Assembly (NCBI GenBank): GCA_964400105.1
Contig: CAYNTG010000032.1
Span: 1-22,417 of the forward strand
Reading direction: 5' to 3'
Length of the DNA stretch: 22,417 bases
From: CAYNTG01 sp964400105
GTDB lineage: Bacteria > UBP14 > UBA6098
Positions 1 through 6,570 of the stretch are shown here, piece after piece; position 1 is the first letter of the stretch; each line of letters opens with the position of its first letter. Under the pieces are notes generated by a model. It ran no database searches. It had not been told where the DNA came from and worked only from the letters and a program-made list of their open reading frames with translations. A program made the translations under genes and the position numbers.

Positions 1-19
1 CGCAAAATTAAATTATTTT

Positions 20-90
20 GTCATTGCGGGACAGTAAGCCGTGGCAATCTCCCTCAAACGTTGAAATTGCTTCGCTTCGCTCGGATGATA
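20..90. repeat. Dispersed palindromic intergenic repeat (REP/MITE-like remnant)
   Basis: The stretch begins with GTCATTGCGGGA, continues through CGTGGCAATCTC and ends with AAATTGCTTCGCTTCGCTCGG. The blocks GCAAT (43-47) and ATTGC (66-70) are inverted around a short centre. The word order (GTCATTGCG, then GTGGCAATCTC, then GATTGCTTCGCTTCGCTCG) matches a widespread class of bacterial dispersed repeats that I recognise from memory. The copy here is degraded. It lies just past the stop of the gene ending at 112 and holds no coding sequence. No T-rich terminator tail is visible. Confidence 0.55.
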
Positions 91-111
91 TGTTCACTAT
101 TACTCTTCGCC

Positions 112-1701
112 CTAATCAACCGGCTCCGTGTCGTAGCGCCAGGACCTTATGCCGTATGGCGTTTCGATGAAAACGGGCGATGCGTCGATAGCGGTAGTAT
201 CGACAAGATCAGCTGCTCCAAGAAAATCCGGTAGCTGCACCATGATTATGCCGTTTGCGGCGGAGATCGCATCGTCCTGATCGACTACGCGAAGGAACAT
301 GATGCCGTCAACCCCCTGAATCAGGATATATCCGAGGAGGTCGTGTAACACTATCGGAACGTTGCAGCCGGCATAACCGATATTGCAGAACGAGTCCCGA
401 ACGGCGATCTGGATGTTCAGAATTTCGCATCCGGGCAGAACGGTGTATTCGAAAAGCGTGTCGAAGGTCCAGATCGTCTCCGCGACCGCTCCGCAATGGA
501 CGATTACCTCGAACGGGTCGCCTGCGAAAAAATTATCGTAATAGCTCCAGTGGAATGTGTAACTTTCGCCGACGGAAAGCTCGGCGGGGCATCCCATGGA
601 AACCGATGGCGCACGCGAGTCGAGCGGCCCCATCGCAAATCCTTTGCTGCTGGCCGAGTCGTAAATCATGATCTGGTAGATATGGTCTGTTTCTCGGTTT
701 TGATACCAGATATACAGGCCGTCCCAGCAAAGGCCCTCCGCGCCGACGCCGGTATTTGGAATCGGATAGCATCCGGTGTATGCCGGAATGCCGACATCCA
801 TGCGAACCATGCGGCCATTGTTATTGCTTCCCCAAAGGTAATCGCAGGCGAACGTCATTCCCTCGTAAGTATGGCAATCGTCGAGGTTGCCGACGAGCAG
901 GGTATCCCAGCTTGTAATCGGGAAAGAGCGGCTTAGATCGAACATGAGGGTGAACATCTTGTTCACCCAAAAACGATTGTCGTAACAGGCGGCGTATAGT
1001 GTGTCGTTGATAACATGGACGCCTTGAATCGAGGCGCCGGGGATGAACCAGTCCATATCGGCGATTTTCTGGTCGGCGCCGGTTGTTATATGCCGTCGAT
1101 GAATTTCGTCGCAGTTCCCACCGGATTTGCCGTAGTATATATAATCCCCGTCGTGATCGATGTCGCAGTTGTTCTCGCCGATATTCATAATGCTTGTCGG
1201 AGTGCAAACAGCTGGATCGACACAATCCGCGCGATAGACATATTGCGACGAATAATCGTAAATCCAATATTTACCGTCGCCGAAAGCGAGACCCCATCCG
1301 TAGTTTGGGCGTGATGAAATATTCACGGAATCGATCACCGCGAATGTGTCCAAAAATGAAACTACCACCACCTGAATCATCCAGTTCGCGCCGTCCGTGT
1401 CGGGAAGATCGTAACTCATCACCCAATCGAAGCAATGCGATCCCGAAGAGACATCCAATCCAATATTGCCCGCCGCGCCGATCAGCGAATCCATCGGCAC
1501 CGTCCATGTCGCGCCCGAATCGGCGGACATTATCGCCGAAACATGCGCAGGACCGCCGCTGAGATAATAACATATATTAACGAGGTCCCGGCCGTCGCAG
1601 TCGATTTCCTGTGTGAACCAAACGGCATCGATTGTGGCATCTCCGTAAGCGGTTACAACGATGAAAGATAACAACGCGATAGAAAGAATCACTTTTTTCA
1701 T
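112..1701 (-). CDS. Exported propeller-like protein, no sorting domain
   Basis: A 529-residue protein with an N-terminal signal peptide: MKK, a hydrophobic run, and a likely cut after AYG or AYGDA near residue 20. The middle holds spaced repeats of the type GLAFGDGKYWIYD, GMTFACDYLWGSNN and GLCWDGLYIWYQ, each followed by a short segment such as YRAD, VRMD or YQI. These look like blades of a beta-propeller of the glutaminyl-cyclotransferase/SMP-30 kind. A beta-sandwich-like region near residues 370-450 precedes a C-terminal segment ending SWRYDTEPVD. Unlike its exported neighbours it has no PNPFN/SGVYL sorting domain, so a different export or anchoring route is likely. No enzyme function is assignable. 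The ATG start has no Shine-Dalgarno sequence, but a promoter abuts it (1712-1739). The stop is TAG. Confidence 0.8.
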   Translation of the reverse strand: MKKVILSIALLSFIVVTAYGDATIDAVWFTQEIDCDGRDLVNICYYLSGGPAHVSAIMSADSGATWTVPMDSLIGAAGNIGLDVSSGSHCFDWVMSYDLPDTDGANWMIQVVVVSFLDTFAVIDSVNISSRPNYGWGLAFGDGKYWIYDYSSQYVYRADCVDPAVCTPTSIMNIGENNCDIDHDGDYIYYGKSGGNCDEIHRRHITTGADQKIADMDWFIPGASIQGVHVINDTLYAACYDNRFWVNKMFTLMFDLSRSFPITSWDTLLVGNLDDCHTYEGMTFACDYLWGSNNNGRMVRMDVGIPAYTGCYPIPNTGVGAEGLCWDGLYIWYQNRETDHIYQIMIYDSASSKGFAMGPLDSRAPSVSMGCPAELSVGESYTFHWSYYDNFFAGDPFEVIVHCGAVAETIWTFDTLFEYTVLPGCEILNIQIAVRDSFCNIGYAGCNVPIVLHDLLGYILIQGVDGIMFLRVVDQDDAISAANGIIMVQLPDFLGAADLVDTTAIDASPVFIETPYGIRSWRYDTEPVD

Positions 1702-1711
1702 AGTTGTTTCT

Positions 1712-1739
1712 AATATATTGAATAAATTTAAAAGGTCAA
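1712..1739 (-). promoter_or_regulatory. Promoter of the 529-aa exported protein gene
   Basis: On the minus strand TTGACC (1739-1734) and TATATT (1717-1712) are separated by exactly 16 bp. The expected transcription start near 1705 leaves about four bases before the ATG at 1701, so the message should be nearly leaderless. This agrees with the absence of a ribosome-binding site. Confidence 0.6.
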
Positions 1740-1889
1740 AGGATTTTTGTTTATCGTGGGTGGTGGGAGGCGTCGGGCCACGAGACGCGTGTCGTCGTCA
1801 TCGGAAGAAAATTGATTGTTTTTTAGAACTGCCATCTTCACCTTCCTTGATTGGCAAAGGTTTAATAAAAGACAGTGCCACGCCTCGCG

Positions 1890-2004
1890 CCGAGTCTGAC
1901 ACACCTGAAACCGAGTCTGACATGCCATAATCCGAGCGCCCTTTTTTCCAATGGCAGCCTCGGATTGACTTCCGGCAGGCTCCGATTCTTAACATCCGCG
2001 CTCG
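1890..2004. repeat. Degenerate 21-bp-phased array next to the assembly gap
   Basis: CCGAGTCTGACA occurs at 1890-1901 and again at 1911-1922, exactly 21 bp apart. A CCGAG start recurs at 1932. GGCAG-CTC-GATT words start at 1953 and 1974, again 21 bp apart and in the same phase. A related GGCAGGCTCAGGTT lies just past the gap at 2106. The array is therefore interrupted by the N run, and repeat collapse is a likely cause of the assembly break. Confidence 0.5.
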
Positions 2005-2104
2005 NNNNNNNNNNNNNNNNNNNNNNNNNNNNNNNNNNNNNNNNNNNNNNNNNNNNNNNNNNNNNNNNNNNNNNNNNNNNNNNNNNNNNNNNNNNNNNNN
2101 NNNN
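2005..2104. other. Scaffold gap (100 N)
   Basis: Exactly 100 N, the conventional placeholder for a gap of unknown size. True length and content are unknown. Confidence 0.95.
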
Positions 2105-2254
2105 TGGCAGGCTCAGGTTGCCCCCTGTCACTATCGTTATTCATTGTTGTGAATGAACTTACAGCAATTTAGGGATTTTCACCCCGATTTTTCAATCCGG
2201 CTTGCCGTCCCGCCGGGTTACCCCTGCGGACGACGCCACAATATTCTGATATAA

Positions 2255-2282
2255 AAAAAGACCGGCATAAGCCGGCCTTTTT
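2255..2282 (-). terminator. Rho-independent terminator of ahcY
   Basis: Read on the minus strand this is a stem of GGCCGGC / GCCGGTC with loop TTAT, followed by a run of seven to eight T. The single A-C mismatch on the plus strand (2261/2276) becomes a G-U pair in minus-strand RNA, so the hairpin favours the ahcY transcript. It begins about 22 bp past the ahcY stop. A runs on one side and T runs on the other would also allow some bidirectional use. Confidence 0.85.
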
Positions 2283-2304
2283 AGTGAGTTAGTCGAACTC
2301 TTTT

Positions 2305-3561
2305 CTACGTGCCCATTTCCCAGCTGGCGAGGTATTCGACCTGCTCCGGGGTGAGCGTGTCTATCTCGATGCCCATCGTCTGCAGTTTTAGGCTGCTGAC
2401 CCAGTCGTCGATCTCATCGGGAACGTCGTGCACCGCGACCGTCAGGCCCGGATTCTTGACAACCCACTCGCTGGCGAGCGCCTGCACTGCGAACGACATA
2501 TCCATAACGTCCGCCGGGTGGCCCTCCGCTGCCGCGAGGTTGACCAATCTGCCATCGGCTAATATAAACACGCGCTTGCCCGATGGCATAATATATTCAT
2601 CGGTTACAATGCGCACATCGCGGTTGATTTTTGTTGCGATTTTAGCGAGGCCGGGCAGGTCCAGTTCGACATCGAAATGCCCGCTGTTCGCGACGATTGC
2701 GCCGTCCCTCATCGCCTCGAAATGCTCAGGGCGTATGACATGGATATCGCCGGTGAGCGTGCAGAATAGATCTCCGATCAGTGCGGCCTCGGCCATCGGC
2801 ATGACCTGAAAACCGTCCATCGCGGCCTCGATAGCCTTAATCGGATCGACTTCGGTTACGATAATGCGAGCGCCGTGGCCCTTGGCGCGCATTGCAAAGC
2901 CTTTCCCGCACCATCCATAGCCGGCGACGACAACGTTTTTGCCGGCGATAAGCATATCCGTCGCGCGGATAATGCCGTCGAGCGTCGATTGGCCGGTGCC
3001 GTAGCGGTTGTCAAAGAAATGCTTGGTCTTGGCGTCGTTGACAGCGATTACCGGGAATTTGAGCGCGCCGTCGCGGGCCATTGCGCGAAGGCGAATCACG
3101 CCGGTGGTGGTTTCCTCCATGCTGCCCATGATTTTCGCGCCGACTTCCGGGAACTCCTTGTGGATAGTCGATACGAGGTCGGCGCCGTCGTCCATCGTGA
3201 TAACCGGGCCGCGCGCGGAGGCCGCGCGAACGTGGCGATAGTAAGTCTCGTTGTCTTCGCCGTGGATCGCCTGCGTCGAGATTCCGAAATCCTCGACCAG
3301 CGAGGCCGCGACGTCGTCCTGCGTGGAGAGCGGGTTCGAGGCGATAAGCATCAAATCCGCGCCGCCGGCGACAAGTGTGCGCGCGAGGTTCGCGGTTTCC
3401 GCAGTAACATGCAGACAGGCCGACATAACGAGGCCGTCCAGCGGTTTCTCGCGCTCGAAACGCTTGCGGATTGCGGTGAGAACAGGCATGTTTTTGTCCG
3501 CCCACATGATTCGTTTTAAGCCCTTGGGGGCTAATGATTTATCTGCAACATCGAAATTCAT
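2305..3561 (-). CDS. ahcY: S-adenosyl-L-homocysteine hydrolase
   Basis: Reversibly cleaves S-adenosylhomocysteine to adenosine and homocysteine in the cytosol, removing the product inhibitor of methyltransferases; it uses tightly bound NAD. Visible signatures, in order: CLHVTAETA near residue 50; MEETTTG near 150; the substrate-site lysine/aspartate region VNDAKTKHFFDNRYGTGQS near 175-190; the Rossmann motif GYGWCGKG near 214-221; NSGHFDVE near 293; LVNLAAAEGHP near 340-350. At 418 residues it is the short form, lacking the insert and the KPxxYRY tail of eukaryotic-type enzymes and ending in WEMGT. The ATG at 3561 is chosen because AGGAG (3573-3569) lies 7 nt upstream; an in-frame TTG two codons earlier would almost touch that site. 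It has its own promoter and terminator, so it is probably monocistronic apart from a possible leader peptide. Confidence 0.96.
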   Translation of the reverse strand: MNFDVADKSLAPKGLKRIMWADKNMPVLTAIRKRFEREKPLDGLVMSACLHVTAETANLARTLVAGGADLMLIASNPLSTQDDVAASLVEDFGISTQAIHGEDNETYYRHVRAASARGPVITMDDGADLVSTIHKEFPEVGAKIMGSMEETTTGVIRLRAMARDGALKFPVIAVNDAKTKHFFDNRYGTGQSTLDGIIRATDMLIAGKNVVVAGYGWCGKGFAMRAKGHGARIIVTEVDPIKAIEAAMDGFQVMPMAEAALIGDLFCTLTGDIHVIRPEHFEAMRDGAIVANSGHFDVELDLPGLAKIATKINRDVRIVTDEYIMPSGKRVFILADGRLVNLAAAEGHPADVMDMSFAVQALASEWVVKNPGLTVAVHDVPDEIDDWVSSLKLQTMGIEIDTLTPEQVEYLASWEMGT

Positions 3562-3594
3562 ATACAATCTCCTGTTTGGGATTTAATTCTGCGA

Positions 3595-3616
3595 TGCGGC
3601 CTATAACACGACCGCA
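3595..3616 (-). promoter_or_regulatory. Stem-loop in the ahcY leader
   Basis: In minus-strand RNA UGCGGUC pairs with GGCCGCA (seven pairs, one G-U) around an 8-nt loop, between the possible leader peptide and the ahcY ribosome-binding site. The only imperfect pair is a mismatch on the other strand, as in the ahcY terminator. It does not match the SAH or SAM riboswitch consensus as I know them, so function is open. Confidence 0.35.
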
Positions 3617-3623
3617 AATATCC

Positions 3624-3686
3624 TCATCGAGAATATTTTAGTAAAAATTTTCTTTCAGAATCGACCGGGCCTGCACGGGAACCCAT
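3624..3686 (-). CDS. Possible 20-aa leader peptide upstream of ahcY
   Basis: An ATG at 3686 is preceded by a strong AAGGAG (3698-3693) with a 6-nt spacer, a better site than many genes here have. The frame encodes MGSRAGPVDSERKFLLKYSR and stops with TGA. The predicted transcription start near 3708 would put it first on the ahcY mRNA. The peptide has no recognisable domain and may be a chance frame or a translated leader affecting ahcY expression. Support is limited to start signal and position. Confidence 0.3.
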   Translation of the reverse strand: MGSRAGPVDSERKFLLKYSR

Positions 3687-3714
3687 CTTTTTCTCCTTAA
3701 AAGAATTGTCGTTT

Positions 3715-3742
3715 AATATACCGGAAATTTAATAAAGGTCAA
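3715..3742 (-). promoter_or_regulatory. ahcY promoter
   Basis: TTGACC (3742-3737) and TATATT (3720-3715) on the minus strand, spaced by 16 bp: the same hexamers and spacing as the promoter at 1712-1739. The start site would fall near 3708, giving a leader of about 147 nt before the ahcY ATG. Confidence 0.6.
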
Positions 3743-3758
3743 GGTCTAAATGGACACA

Positions 3759-3774
3759 CGAAATCGAGATTTCG
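3759..3774. promoter_or_regulatory. Operator-like palindrome upstream of malG
   Basis: CGAAATC-GA-GATTTCG is a perfect 7-bp inverted repeat with a 2-bp centre. It ends 2 bp before the malG -35 box and lies about 17 bp upstream of the ahcY -35 box. Size and symmetry fit a dimeric helix-turn-helix regulator, for example a LacI-type sugar repressor, but no regulator gene is in the window. Confidence 0.35.
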
Positions 3775-3776
3775 CT

Positions 3777-3804
3777 TTGCACGCAACGAATTTTTGAATA
3801 TATT
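3777..3804 (+). promoter_or_regulatory. malG promoter (leaderless type)
   Basis: TTGCAC (3777-3782) and TATATT (3799-3804) are spaced by 16 bp. A start 6-7 bp further on falls at about 3811, directly before the ATG at 3812. The in-frame TTG at 3794 lies inside this promoter and is therefore an unlikely start. Confidence 0.5.
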
Positions 3805-3811
3805 TATCGAC

Positions 3812-4648
3812 ATGAAGCAAAAAGATTCCGCACCAAAATTATTTCTGATCTATGCCTTTCTTGTTTTATGGACAGTCGGGACGCTCTATCCGGTGCTGCG
3901 GGTTATCACGATTTCGCTGAGACCCGCCGATAAGCTACTTTCGACGTCGCTGGCGATAATTCCAGAAGGCGCTTCGCTTAAAAACTACTTCGAGCTGTTC
4001 ACGGCGACGCCGTTTCTGCGTTGGATGTTCAATTCGTTTGTGGTCACGGCGATGGTTACGCTGACCGGCGTCCTGCTTGCCTCGATGGCCGGGTATGCTA
4101 TCAGCAAGTTTCGTTTTGCCGGGAAAAAGGCGGTCATGCAGAGCCTTCTCACCACGCAGATGTTCCCCGCGACGATGCTGCTGCTTCCGATGTTCATCAT
4201 GCTATCGAAATTACGATTGATTAATTCTTATTTGGGGCTGATGATAGCTTACTCGGCGACAGCGCTTCCGTTTTGTATATGGCAGATGAAGGGTTACTAC
4301 GACACGATTCCGACATCGTTGATCGAATCGGCGCGCGTCGATGGATGCGGCCATTGGAGCGCGTGGTGGCGTATCATTCTCCCGCTCGCAGCACCGGCTT
4401 TGGTAATAACAGCGCTTTTTTCATTCATGGCAAGCTGGAACGAATACGTCGTCGCCGCGATAATCCTGCAGGAACCGAATATGTTCACACTCCCCGTCGG
4501 TCTCAAGATGTTCCAGGGAAACATGTCAACCCAATGGGGACTTTATGCCGCCGGAAGTTTTGTTGTGAGCGTGCCGGTAGTTGTTTTGTTCATCGTCCTG
4601 AGCCGCTGGCTCGTTGGCGGCTTAACGCTCGGCAGCGTTAAGGGCTAA
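3812..4648 (+). CDS. MalG-type ABC sugar permease
   Basis: Inner-membrane permease of the CUT1 carbohydrate ABC importers, expected to pair with a MalF-type permease, a periplasmic binding protein and an ATPase. The 278 residues contain about six hydrophobic spans. The EAA loop is present as ESARVDGCGHWSAWWRIILPLAAPAL-type sequence (E, A, DG and the I-LP core near residues 175-200). The C-terminus, WLVGGLTLGSVKG, is nearly that of Escherichia coli MalG (WLVNGLTAGGVKG), as are KGYYDTIPTSL and FRFAGK. No partner gene is adjacent: upstream is divergent ahcY, downstream a convergent exported protein. The substrate cannot be read from sequence; maltodextrin-like glycans are plausible. The ATG lacks a ribosome-binding site but fits a leaderless transcript. 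Confidence 0.9.
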   Translation: MKQKDSAPKLFLIYAFLVLWTVGTLYPVLRVITISLRPADKLLSTSLAIIPEGASLKNYFELFTATPFLRWMFNSFVVTAMVTLTGVLLASMAGYAISKFRFAGKKAVMQSLLTTQMFPATMLLLPMFIMLSKLRLINSYLGLMIAYSATALPFCIWQMKGYYDTIPTSLIESARVDGCGHWSAWWRIILPLAAPALVITALFSFMASWNEYVVAAIILQEPNMFTLPVGLKMFQGNMSTQWGLYAAGSFVVSVPVVVLFIVLSRWLVGGLTLGSVKG

Positions 4649-4684
4649 CTGCCCGTCGATCTCCATTTAGAACCGTAAGCATAA

Positions 4685-4727
4685 ATCGCAATCCTGCGCC
4701 GCTGGCAGCGCGGTGCAGGATTGCGAT
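4685..4727. repeat. Long hairpin between convergent genes
   Basis: Arms 4685-4702 and 4710-4727 pair over 18 bp (17 Watson-Crick plus one G-T) around the 7-base loop TGGCAGC. It lies 36 bp past the malG stop and 31 bp before the end of the opposing gene. Neither strand has a T run after the stem, so it is not a canonical intrinsic terminator. It could be a REP-like element, an RNA-stability hairpin or a shared bidirectional transcription block. Confidence 0.6.
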
Positions 4728-4758
4728 GGGCCTTGACCACCATCGGGCGGATTCGGCG

Positions 4759-6360
4759 TTATTTCAAATACACGATGCGTTTCGTAACCTCGTCATCCCC
4801 AACACGCGCACGGACCAGATACACGCCGCTGCCGAGGGATTTTTTCGGTCGCCAGATTACCGGTGTCGGCTCGACTTGCTGGTTACCGCAGGTCGGCACG
4901 GGTAGGTCGGTCACCAGGTGTCCGCATATATCGAAAATCTCTATTCCGACCTGCCCGGAGCCCGTACTGGCACCGACGCCGCCGGCGAAGGAAATCGCCA
5001 CAGCCGAATTGAATGGATTTGGATATGCGTAGAGTGAGGTGTTTTCTGGCAGTTTTAATTCTTCGATGCTCGTCGAAACCAGAAACCACCACGATAGATT
5101 GGAAATATTAGGCTCGCCTACGTTCGGCGCATCCCATAATGAAAGCGAAACTATTGTCGTGTCGCCCGATGTGATCGAAATCCCGGCCGATGCAAAATCC
5201 ACAATCACCGTAGAATCGCCTTCGAGATAAATACCACCACCGAATGGATCGACATCGACGCCGTCTATATTAAGACTCCAACCGATGCTGTCCATGCCGC
5301 ATCCGGCATCCGAAAAGCGTATCAGCGCGCCTGTCGGCGTCTCGGAAAAAATATCCGCCGAGTCCGGTTCGCGATAAGTAACAAATGGCGTTGCCTTATC
5401 GATATAAAAGGTCGTCGAGATGCCGCTGTCTGGAGATTCATGGCCGAGCACGTCCTCGATTCCGACAAGCTTGAATGTTATCGTGTCGCCATCGGCCCAG
5501 GGCGTTGACGGCCGGAAAATCACGCTGTCGCTGGAGATAGTCAATTCCGCGTCGAGGACATCGTAAAGAACTCCGTCCATAATCACCGAAGCCGAAGAGG
5601 CGTCGATCCCGTCCGGGTCGAAGAAATTCATGACAATCGCCGTATCCGAGGAGACCCAGTAGCCGGAGCGCGGAAAAACTCCACGGCAAATCGGCCCATC
5701 GGAAACCATCGACCAATACCGAATTGAGTTTTTGAAAACCGAATCCTGATTTTCGGAACTAGATGTGTAGTTCCAGCCGAGAAATAGCGTACAACCGGAT
5801 ACAATCTCGTCGTAACCCGAGTTCATGCGTGTTCCAGAGCGGTTCACAATAAGTGGGGTGTAATCCGGGAAATCGCTGGAAACGCAGTTGCCTCCCGCTC
5901 CTACGAAAAACGAATCGACGCCGCTAAGGGCCGGATGTGTCGGGTCGGTGATGTAGAGCGTGCTATCGTCGTATCCAGAAAGATCGTCGATCCTCGCCAG
6001 GCCCACATCGTTGATAAAACAGAGGCCAACCTTGTGAAAAGCGATAAGCAAACCACCGGATTCGATCCAGGGTCGTATGATCGGTTCGAAATGTAGTCGG
6101 ATCGCATCCGGTGTGGTTGGATATGAAGCCTCCGGGACTATAAACACATTCAGCGAATCCAGCGTGTCGGCGGTTACTGCGGTAAAATCCCAAAACTCGT
6201 GTATATCATAGGTGAAATCGGCGCTTTCCAGCGCAGCTAGGATATTATCATATACCGAATGCGAGATTCCTGTTGTCATGAACCCGATCTGTATGTCACC
6301 GGCGAAAATGGACAGAGCACAAAAACAAATAATTACCACAATAAGGATACTTCTCTTCAT
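4759..6360 (-). CDS. Exported protein with T9SS-type C-terminal sorting domain
   Basis: 533 residues with a signal peptide (MKRSILIVVIICFCALSIFAG, cut near residue 21). The first 220 residues resemble a ThuA/DUF4350-like class I glutamine-amidotransferase fold: GFMTTGISHSVYDNI start, NVFIVPEASYP, then IESGGLLIAFHKVG and HPALSGVDSFF. Next come Ig/Big_5-like segments (RGVFPRSGYWVSSDTAIVMNF, STPWADGDTITF, FYIDKATPFVTYREP). The last 90 residues form a Por-type sorting domain: YAYPNPFNSAV, IEIFDICGHLV, IWRP, GSGVYLVRA, ending KRIVYLK. The protein is probably moved across the outer membrane by T9SS and cleaved or anchored at the surface. A short extra segment between residues DLP and IWRP is encoded by an inverted-repeat-rich stretch (4881-4915). 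GGAG lies 8 nt before the ATG. Function unknown. Confidence 0.85.
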   Translation of the reverse strand: MKRSILIVVIICFCALSIFAGDIQIGFMTTGISHSVYDNILAALESADFTYDIHEFWDFTAVTADTLDSLNVFIVPEASYPTTPDAIRLHFEPIIRPWIESGGLLIAFHKVGLCFINDVGLARIDDLSGYDDSTLYITDPTHPALSGVDSFFVGAGGNCVSSDFPDYTPLIVNRSGTRMNSGYDEIVSGCTLFLGWNYTSSSENQDSVFKNSIRYWSMVSDGPICRGVFPRSGYWVSSDTAIVMNFFDPDGIDASSASVIMDGVLYDVLDAELTISSDSVIFRPSTPWADGDTITFKLVGIEDVLGHESPDSGISTTFYIDKATPFVTYREPDSADIFSETPTGALIRFSDAGCGMDSIGWSLNIDGVDVDPFGGGIYLEGDSTVIVDFASAGISITSGDTTIVSLSLWDAPNVGEPNISNLSWWFLVSTSIEELKLPENTSLYAYPNPFNSAVAISFAGGVGASTGSGQVGIEIFDICGHLVTDLPVPTCGNQQVEPTPVIWRPKKSLGSGVYLVRARVGDDEVTKRIVYLK

Positions 6361-6570
6361 CTTAATTTCTCCGTTCGGTTTAATTTCCCATTCGTTTCAC
6401 TTCAATTACTATAACAATAATATTTTCGGTCGGCGACTACAACGATAATTTTTTTTAAATTGCGAACTTCGTTCTGCAGCGAAGGTGTGGTGGTTTGCAC
6501 GTGACCAAAGGAAACCCGTTCAGGGTGACCAAAGGCCATGCGGCTCGTAGAGAAACCCCAGAGAAGGATA
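6361..6570. other. Intergenic spacer with short direct repeats
   Basis: 210 bp between two minus-strand exported-protein genes. GTGACCAAAGG occurs at 6501-6511 and again at 6525-6535. A small inverted repeat CTTCG/CGAAG lies just before the first copy. There is no T-tailed terminator after the C25 gene, and no promoter as good as the others in the window was found for the gene at 6360. Confidence 0.4.

Larger units (their letters stand above)
1740..2304. other. Intergenic region with repeats and a scaffold gap
   Basis: No convincing gene is present between the promoter at 1739 and the stop of ahcY. The short open frames on both strands have atypical composition and run into the Ns. The region holds the phased array at 1890-2004, the gap 2005-2104, an imperfect inverted repeat AATCCGGC (2194-2201) / GCCGGGTT (2212-2219), and the ahcY terminator at 2255-2282. 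Confidence 0.6.

Noticed and set aside
1758..1769. 12-mer CTCCCACCACCC shared, inverted, with 22204-22215
   Set aside because: Low-complexity C-rich word; flanking sequences and positions relative to promoters differ, so it is probably coincidence.
1890..2119. CRISPR array
   Set aside because: The 21-bp units are degenerate and contiguous, with no constant repeat alternating with unique spacers and no cas gene nearby.
1862..2156. Open frames spanning the first N gap on both strands
   Set aside because: They exist only because the Ns contain no stops, and they consist partly of the phased repeat.
3562..3708. SAH or SAM riboswitch before ahcY
   Set aside because: The conserved sequence blocks of these classes are not seen; only one simple stem is present.
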